A stretch of DNA of 9,243 nt from contig DCOU01000053.1 in the NCBI GenBank assembly GCA_002322525.1, forward strand, positions 4,719 to 13,961, read 5' to 3'. This document shows, in pieces, positions 5,664-9,243 of this stretch. Every line of letters starts with the position of its first letter. The stretch's first letter is position 1. Origin of the DNA: Candidatus Omnitrophica bacterium UBA1562 (GTDB taxonomy: Bacteria; Omnitrophota; Gorgyraeia; Gygaellales; Profunditerraquicolaceae). The notes beneath the pieces were generated by a model that worked only from the letters and a program-made list of their open reading frames with translations, made no database searches and was not told where the DNA came from. A program made the position numbers and the translations under genes.

Positions 5664-6575
5664 CAGCCCGAGCAATGCTAATATTACAGCGATAATTGCA
5701 AGGGCTGTGATTGGCCCCCAGAAAAATCTTAAGGCCTGGTCGATACGCAAGCGCGGATTGGTATTTTTAATGAGTATAATTGTTACTAATAAAGCGGTAT
5801 ATTTAGCAATCAACACCAAGGGAGTCAAGTCTCTCCCCCAAAATAAAATTATCAATAATAAAGGCATTGTATAGAGTAAAATCGCCTTTGTCAATTTAAA
5901 GATGGCTAAAGGCAGGCCCGAATATTCAATAAAGACACCTGCCATAATCTCCTGCTCTGCCTCAGACATATCAAACGGAACAAAACCTAACTTTGCCTGC
6001 ATACAGATTATAGCTACCAGAAATGCCAGTATCCCCGAAAAAGACGCCAGATTTGAGCCAAAATTTATCTGATGATTTAAGATGGAACCAATCTGAATAC
6101 TACCAGCAGATTTAATGATTACTACAATTATAGATAATATAAATGGCAACTCGTAACCTAAAACCAATTTCATCTCTCTCGATGCTCCTACAGAAGCCAG
6201 GGGATTATGTGAACTAGAAGCGCCAATGATTATTGCTATGGCGGGAATAATCAAAAGATATAAAACCACAATTAAATCACCGGCAAAGCTTTCCAAGGGC
6301 AGGCGCACAGTAACACCTAAGATGGTCGCTACTAAAATTGTACTCAAGAGGCCTAAAACTGGAGATAATAAGAAGGTTATTTTTGCTCCAGCAGGAACAA
6401 TTGTTTCTTTACCTAATAATTTTACAATATCTACAAAATTCTGATACCAGGGTGGACCCACGCGCCACTGAATACGGGCGGTAACTTTTCTGTCTATCCA
6501 ACCGGCAATTAATCCTACGCAGGCACTGAATAAGAATCCAGGAAATATTAAATAATTAAAAAATATTTTTATCAC
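5661..6575 (-). CDS. Membrane anchor subunit H (NuoH/HycD/EchB-like)
   Basis: A 304-residue polytopic protein with about eight helices, the family that connects the hydrogenase arm to the membrane ion modules and forms the quinone-site entry in complex I. Signatures are DRKVTARIQWRVGPP (28-42), the acidic loop FDMSEAEQE (201-209) with EYSG (217-220), and the C-terminal PRLRIDQALRFFW (274-286). Conserved charges along the helices could form the start of an ion channel. The start is GTG; no upstream ATG in frame is better placed and the N-terminus aligns with the family's first helix. The gap before it is a heptad-type hairpin, as is the gap after it. Assignment to a hydrogenase rather than complex I follows from the large subunit. 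Confidence 0.94.
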   Translation of the reverse strand: MIKIFFNYLIFPGFLFSACVGLIAGWIDRKVTARIQWRVGPPWYQNFVDIVKLLGKETIVPAGAKITFLLSPVLGLLSTILVATILGVTVRLPLESFAGDLIVVLYLLIIPAIAIIIGASSSHNPLASVGASREMKLVLGYELPFILSIIVVIIKSAGSIQIGSILNHQINFGSNLASFSGILAFLVAIICMQAKLGFVPFDMSEAEQEIMAGVFIEYSGLPLAIFKLTKAILLYTMPLLLIILFWGRDLTPLVLIAKYTALLVTIILIKNTNPRLRIDQALRFFWGPITALAIIAVILALLGL

Positions 6576-6580
6576 GTTTC

Positions 6581-6653
6581 AGTATGTAGTAGGCAGTAGA
6601 TAGTAGTTAGGGATTAGGCAATTTTTTACCTAACACCTGCCTACTGACTACTT
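6581..6653. repeat. Heptad repeat with inverted half between ferredoxin and subunit H genes
   Basis: Six in-phase heptads beginning AG, best copies AGTAGGC (6588-6594) and AGTAGAT (6595-6601), run from 6581 to 6622. A T-rich loop separates them from inverted units (6629-6653). AGTAGGCAG (6588-6596) pairs perfectly with CTGCCTACT (6637-6645), and GTTAGG (6606-6611) with CCTAAC (6629-6634). The repeat fills the gap, and the stop codon of the ferredoxin gene (6650-6648) lies inside it. Confidence 0.75.
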
Positions 6654-7139
6654 CTTTTTGGGCTGCACATCTTCTCTTGACCATTTTAGCGTATGCACAG
6701 CCAGATGTTCACCCACGAAATAAATATTCTTTTCTAAATCCTCTTGGACTTCTTTAATCTCTATGGCCTTGCCAGGACAAGTAGTTATACATTTAGGAAG
6801 CTTGGTTGTTATGCCTATACAATAATCGCATTTTGAATCCAAATAAGGAATGAAATCCAGAAAAATTATCCCAAAGGGACAGGCTACAGAACACGATTTG
6901 CAGCTTGTACAACGCATTTTGTAACGTTCGATATGCCCATCAGAAGTGCGCTCCAAAGCATTATGATAACAGGAAGTTACGCAGGGTGCCTCTTCACAAT
7001 GGCGACAGATAGTGGCAAAGGTAGCATATTCACGTAGAGATGCAATGCCGTTATTCTGTGGATGATAGAAATAATCGCAGCATACCTTACATTCTTTACA
7101 CTTGTTACAAATCTCTAAATCTACAAATAGCCGTTTCAT
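6648..7139 (-). CDS. HycB/CooF-like ferredoxin subunit with four [4Fe-4S] clusters
   Basis: A 163-residue electron-transfer protein of the HycB/HydN/CooF/DmsB type. The four cysteine groups are CNKCKECKVCC (11-21), CRHCEEAPCVTSC (45-57), CTSCKSCSVACP (77-88) and CDYCIG...CITTCP (104-122), matching a four-cluster electron wire. I chose ATG 7139, giving MKRLFVDLEIC like relatives and a 7-bp gap after the HydG-like stop. An upstream ATG at 7172 would add 11 residues and overlap the previous gene by 26 bp. It probably carries electrons between the HydB/HydG-like module (or a soluble donor) and the small subunit. In FHL and CO-dependent hydrogenases the same kind of protein links formate or CO oxidation to the hydrogenase; no such oxidase gene is present here. 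Confidence 0.92.
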   Translation of the reverse strand: MKRLFVDLEICNKCKECKVCCDYFYHPQNNGIASLREYATFATICRHCEEAPCVTSCYHNALERTSDGHIERYKMRCTSCKSCSVACPFGIIFLDFIPYLDSKCDYCIGITTKLPKCITTCPGKAIEIKEVQEDLEKNIYFVGEHLAVHTLKWSREDVQPKKK

Positions 7140-7146
7140 ACGATTT

Positions 7147-7962
7147 TTATTCCCAGATATCGTGTATATCATTTAATTGCTCGTAGGTAAACACCGGCCC
7201 ATCTTTACAGGTATAAAACTTACCTATGCGACAATGGCCACATTTACCCAAACCGCAGGACATATTCTTTTCCATAGACAGATATATATCTTGCGGCTTG
7301 AATCCTAAATCCAATAACTTTAAAGTAGTAAATTTCATCATTATAGGTGGGCCACAGACTACCGAGACCGCCTTCTTTAAATCTACGGGCAAATCCTTTA
7401 ATATCGTGGTCACCAAACCCACATTCCCCTTCCATTTCGTATCACCCACGTCCACGGTAGTTGCTACATCCACTTTCTTTATTTTTGCCCATCTAGGAAT
7501 AGACTCTTTATATATAATATCATCTGGCGTGCGTGCGCCATAACGTAACACTACCTTATTATACTTATCAATCTCAACAAACAGGCTGAACAATAGAGAA
7601 CGCAAGGGCGCCAAACCCACGCCTCCGCCTACAATTAAAATATCTTTTCCTTCAAATTTATCTAAAGGATAACCTTTGCCATAGGGCCCGCGCATACCTA
7701 AAGATATATTTTTAGAACTGGTATGTAATAAAGAGGTAACCCTACCCACATTCATTACTGTCACATCTATCTTATTTTTGATATTTGGGTCAGATGAGGG
7801 TGTAAAAGGCGCTTCTCCTATTCCAGGCAAAGTCAATTCGACAAATTGACCTGTTTTAAATTCAAATGGTTCTTTGAGCCTTAAAACAAAGGTCTTAATG
7901 GTTGGGCTCTCAACAATTATATCTTCAACTATTGCCTCTTTGGGCTTATAGATATTCTTCAC
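7147..7962 (-). CDS. HydG/AsrB-like FAD/NAD(P)-binding subunit with [2Fe-2S] cluster
   Basis: A 271-residue flavoprotein of the ferredoxin-reductase fold, like sulfhydrogenase subunit gamma, anaerobic sulfite reductase B and PyrK. The FAD domain has GQFVEL (38-43) and GPYGKGYP (92-99). The nucleotide domain has GGGVGLAPL (112-120) and VCGPP (202-206). The C-terminal [2Fe-2S] motif uses C236, C241, C244 and C252 (SCGLGKCGHC and CKDGPVF). It should exchange electrons with NAD(P)H and pass them to the HydB-like partner. The start is GTG at 7962, in the arm of a palindromic repeat that also supplies the Shine-Dalgarno GGAAGAG. The family's usual N-terminus (Y.PK.A.I..I..E.PTIKTF) begins right there, supporting this start. 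No sulfite reductase AsrC gene or HydA/HydD genes are next to it. Confidence 0.92.
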   Translation of the reverse strand: MKNIYKPKEAIVEDIIVESPTIKTFVLRLKEPFEFKTGQFVELTLPGIGEAPFTPSSDPNIKNKIDVTVMNVGRVTSLLHTSSKNISLGMRGPYGKGYPLDKFEGKDILIVGGGVGLAPLRSLLFSLFVEIDKYNKVVLRYGARTPDDIIYKESIPRWAKIKKVDVATTVDVGDTKWKGNVGLVTTILKDLPVDLKKAVSVVCGPPIMMKFTTLKLLDLGFKPQDIYLSMEKNMSCGLGKCGHCRIGKFYTCKDGPVFTYEQLNDIHDIWE

Positions 7963-8015
7963 CCCGCTCTTCCTTTTTTATCTACCCCAGCCCTCTTAGG
8001 AAGGGCGGGGTTCAT
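7960..8015. repeat. Palindromic repeat, GC-stem version (copy 2), filling the HydB-HydG gap
   Basis: Arms ACCCCGCTCTTCC (7961-7973) and GGAAGGGCGGGGT (7999-8011) pair at 12 of 13 positions. On the minus strand it reads ATGAACCCCGCCCTTCCTAA at the start and GAGCGGGGTGAA at the end, the same framing as the copies at 30-86 and 2754-2802. It lies exactly between the HydB-like stop (8014-8012) and the HydG-like GTG start. Confidence 0.75.
7967..7973 (-). promoter_or_regulatory. Shine-Dalgarno GGAAGAG for the HydG-like gene, provided by the repeat
   Basis: GGAAGAG on the minus strand lies 4 nt before the GTG start at 7962. It is the clearest ribosome binding site in the window; most other starts lack one. 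It is part of the right arm of the palindrome, so folding of the palindrome would hide both this site and the start codon. Confidence 0.5.
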
Positions 8016-9073
8016 GTCTTAATGTTAAGTTTCTTAGCCAAGTCTTTTAATACTTCTCTTATGTCAATTTTACCCGGACAGACCTCAATACATCTTCCGC
8101 AACCGCAGCAGGCAGGCATACCTAAATTATCTATAAAAAAATCGAATTTCTTGGTAAACCTGAATCTCAATCTCCGCGTCCTTGTCTTTAAAGGATTAGC
8201 TCCTCCTGCGACCTTGGCGTAATTGGCGTATAAACAGGCATCCCAAGCTTTAAGTTTTTTATTAATATTGCCTTCCTTTTTATCCGCTAATAAAAAACAA
8301 TGGCAGGTATCGCAGATAAAGTTGCATCCTCCGCATTCTACGCAGGTAAGCATAAATTGCTGCCAAGTATCCAGGTTATATCCTTCCTTCATTAATCTTT
8401 GGACAATATCTTTGGAAACCAAATGTTGCGGTAAAAGATGCTTTTTGAGCCGTTCAATAAGATTTTCCCTTTTTACTTTGCGGGCTGTTAACTGGGTATC
8501 TTTTGCTATCACAAAAAATTCTTTGTATTGCTGGATGAGTTCCTCGCCCTTTTTTGAACCCGCTTCCACCAGATATCCTTCATTTAGGGGTGAAAGATTA
8601 AGGTCAAAACCCTCTGTGGGATGCGGCAAAATCTCCCAGGCCAGACAGTGACAGACCTCTTTAAAATCAGTGCAGTCACTAGAAATAAAAATTGTATTCT
8701 CCCTCCTTAGGCGATATAAAGAATCCACCTCTACTCCTTCTAAAAACACAAAATCCTGGACCTTATGACCTACGATATCGCAACTTTTCACGCCGAATAT
8801 AATAATCTTAGGTAAATATTCTGTTGATTCGTCTTGATTAAAATATTCTACAGCTTTATCTAAAGGTGGCGTAAAGAAGGTTTTTAAAGGCTCGACCGTG
8901 CGATAGGGATTAAATACGAAAGGCTCGTTCTCGGTGGATTCTCCGTAAGAATAATCCGTCTCTTTAGTAGCGTTGTTTTCTTTAATAACTGGGGAGAATA
9001 CCCGGTAATCCTTTTTTAACTTCTGGAAGAGGATATTTAACTGATTAGACTCGATATAATATATCTGGTGCAT
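8012..9073 (-). CDS. HydB/AsrA-like iron-sulfur subunit (4Fe-4S dicluster, hydrogenase beta family)
   Basis: A 353-residue protein of the sulfhydrogenase beta/AsrA family. A long N-terminal domain contains the family segment FGVKSCDIVG (93-102) and cysteines C134, C141 and C143. Two ferredoxin-like [4Fe-4S] motifs follow, C244-C247-C250-C254 (CVECGGCNFIC, then DTCHCF) and C322-C325-C328-C332 (CCGCGRCIEVCPGKIDI). The length is normal for the family. It is the usual partner of HydG/AsrB proteins and passes electrons from the flavin to the next carrier. In soluble hydrogenases that is HydD/HydA, absent here; the next genes are a polyferredoxin and a group 4 hydrogenase, so the partner is inferred to be that complex. 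It is the first gene of the operon in this window. Confidence 0.9.
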   Translation of the reverse strand: MHQIYYIESNQLNILFQKLKKDYRVFSPVIKENNATKETDYSYGESTENEPFVFNPYRTVEPLKTFFTPPLDKAVEYFNQDESTEYLPKIIIFGVKSCDIVGHKVQDFVFLEGVEVDSLYRLRRENTIFISSDCTDFKEVCHCLAWEILPHPTEGFDLNLSPLNEGYLVEAGSKKGEELIQQYKEFFVIAKDTQLTARKVKRENLIERLKKHLLPQHLVSKDIVQRLMKEGYNLDTWQQFMLTCVECGGCNFICDTCHCFLLADKKEGNINKKLKAWDACLYANYAKVAGGANPLKTRTRRLRFRFTKKFDFFIDNLGMPACCGCGRCIEVCPGKIDIREVLKDLAKKLNIKT

Positions 9074-9243
9074 ATCTGGGAATTATAACTAGGTAGGGTC
9101 TTCTGAAAAAATATCACAAAATACCCCTAAGAAACAAAAAATTAAATGGCCTAACAGCAAACCAAATATGGTTCTTTGGTACACGTGTGTTGTAATTTAG
9201 CCTCTCGGGATGAGTCTCTTTCGGGCGATTTTCGTAACTATAT
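9074..9243 (-). other. Operon leader / upstream region, with a frame open to the window edge
   Basis: No recognisable gene. On the minus strand a frame runs from the window edge (9242) to a TGA at 9116-9114, 42 codons (ending FLFLRGIL). It could be the tail of an upstream gene or chance; I do not recognise it. Small palindromes are present: ACACGTGT (9181-9188), AACCA/TGGTT (9160-9173) and ACCAAA/TTTGGT (9161-9180). They could be operator sites or repeat remnants. No tRNA or terminator with a T-run was seen. Confidence 0.35.
9082..9087 (-). promoter_or_regulatory. Possible -10 box TATAAT before the HydB-like gene
   Basis: A perfect TATAAT hexamer on the minus strand lies 8 nt before the ATG at 9073. 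A start site 6-7 nt downstream of it would give an almost leaderless mRNA, and no Shine-Dalgarno is seen before this ATG. No good -35 hexamer lies 16-18 nt upstream, so this may be chance in AT-rich DNA. Confidence 0.22.

Noticed and set aside
3540..6575. Reading the H-B-C-D gene cluster as respiratory complex I (NuoHBCD)
   Set aside because: The large subunit keeps both CxxC Ni-binding motifs, lost in NuoD, and a HycB-like ferredoxin is present while NuoE/F/G are absent.
7961..8011. Intrinsic transcription terminator between HydB- and HydG-like genes
   Set aside because: The stem is GC-rich, but on the minus strand it is followed by GAAGAATATC coding sequence with no T-run.
7226..8651. Plus-strand ORFs of 105, 106 and 142 codons opposite the HydG- and HydB-like genes
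   Set aside because: They are antisense to genes with many intact cysteine and nucleotide-binding motifs, have no recognisable domain, and no plus-strand operon structure.
7147..9073. Anaerobic sulfite reductase AsrAB
   Set aside because: AsrA/AsrB-like and HydB/HydG-like proteins are close relatives, but no AsrC siroheme subunit follows; the next genes are a hydrogenase, so the hydrogenase reading fits better.

Overview
The window holds most of one operon on the minus strand, read from high to low coordinates. It encodes a membrane-bound, group 4-type [NiFe]-hydrogenase joined to a two-gene redox module and an Mrp-type cation/proton antiporter module. The organism is an anaerobe with an AT-rich genome. 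The dispersed palindromes that read NPVRN...SNGVK inside proteins resemble those I remember from Candidatus Omnitrophota and related uncultured bacteria. That placement rests on memory and is tentative.

Layout in transcription order. (1) 9243-9074: leader with a possible -10 box, small palindromes and the possible tail of an upstream frame. (2) 9073-7147: HydB-like iron-sulfur protein and HydG-like FAD/NAD(P)/[2Fe-2S] protein, the redox module of sulfhydrogenases and AsrAB-type reductases. (3) 7172-6648: HycB/CooF-like protein with four [4Fe-4S] clusters. (4) 6575-3540: hydrogenase core, namely membrane subunit H/HycD, small subunit B, subunit C, and large subunit D with both Ni-binding CxxC motifs. 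(5) 3528-2911: a PhoU-domain protein, translationally overlapped with the next gene. (6) 2914-143: NuoL/MrpA-like ion channel subunit, MrpA C-terminal-like (DUF4040/MbhE) subunit and MnhB/MrpB. An ATG at bases 3-1 may begin the next gene, expected to be MrpC-like.

The inferred job is electron transfer between NAD(P)H and/or ferredoxin and protons/H2 at the Ni-Fe site, coupled through subunit H and the antiporter-like subunits to H+ or Na+ movement. The direction cannot be read from sequence. No HydA/HydD soluble hydrogenase, sulfite reductase, formate dehydrogenase, CO dehydrogenase or maturation gene is present.

The least ordinary signal is a system of small repeats. Every gap longer than about 12 bp between genes of the operon is filled by one of two kinds. 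One kind is arrays of 7- or 8-bp units followed by their inverted counterparts, forming hairpins. The other is palindromes framed by ATGARYCCCG...CGGGGTRAA. Both kinds also lie inside genes: two in-frame insertions in the NuoL-like gene, the C-terminal tail of MnhB, the last codons of the hydrogenase large subunit, and the start codon plus Shine-Dalgarno of the HydG-like gene.
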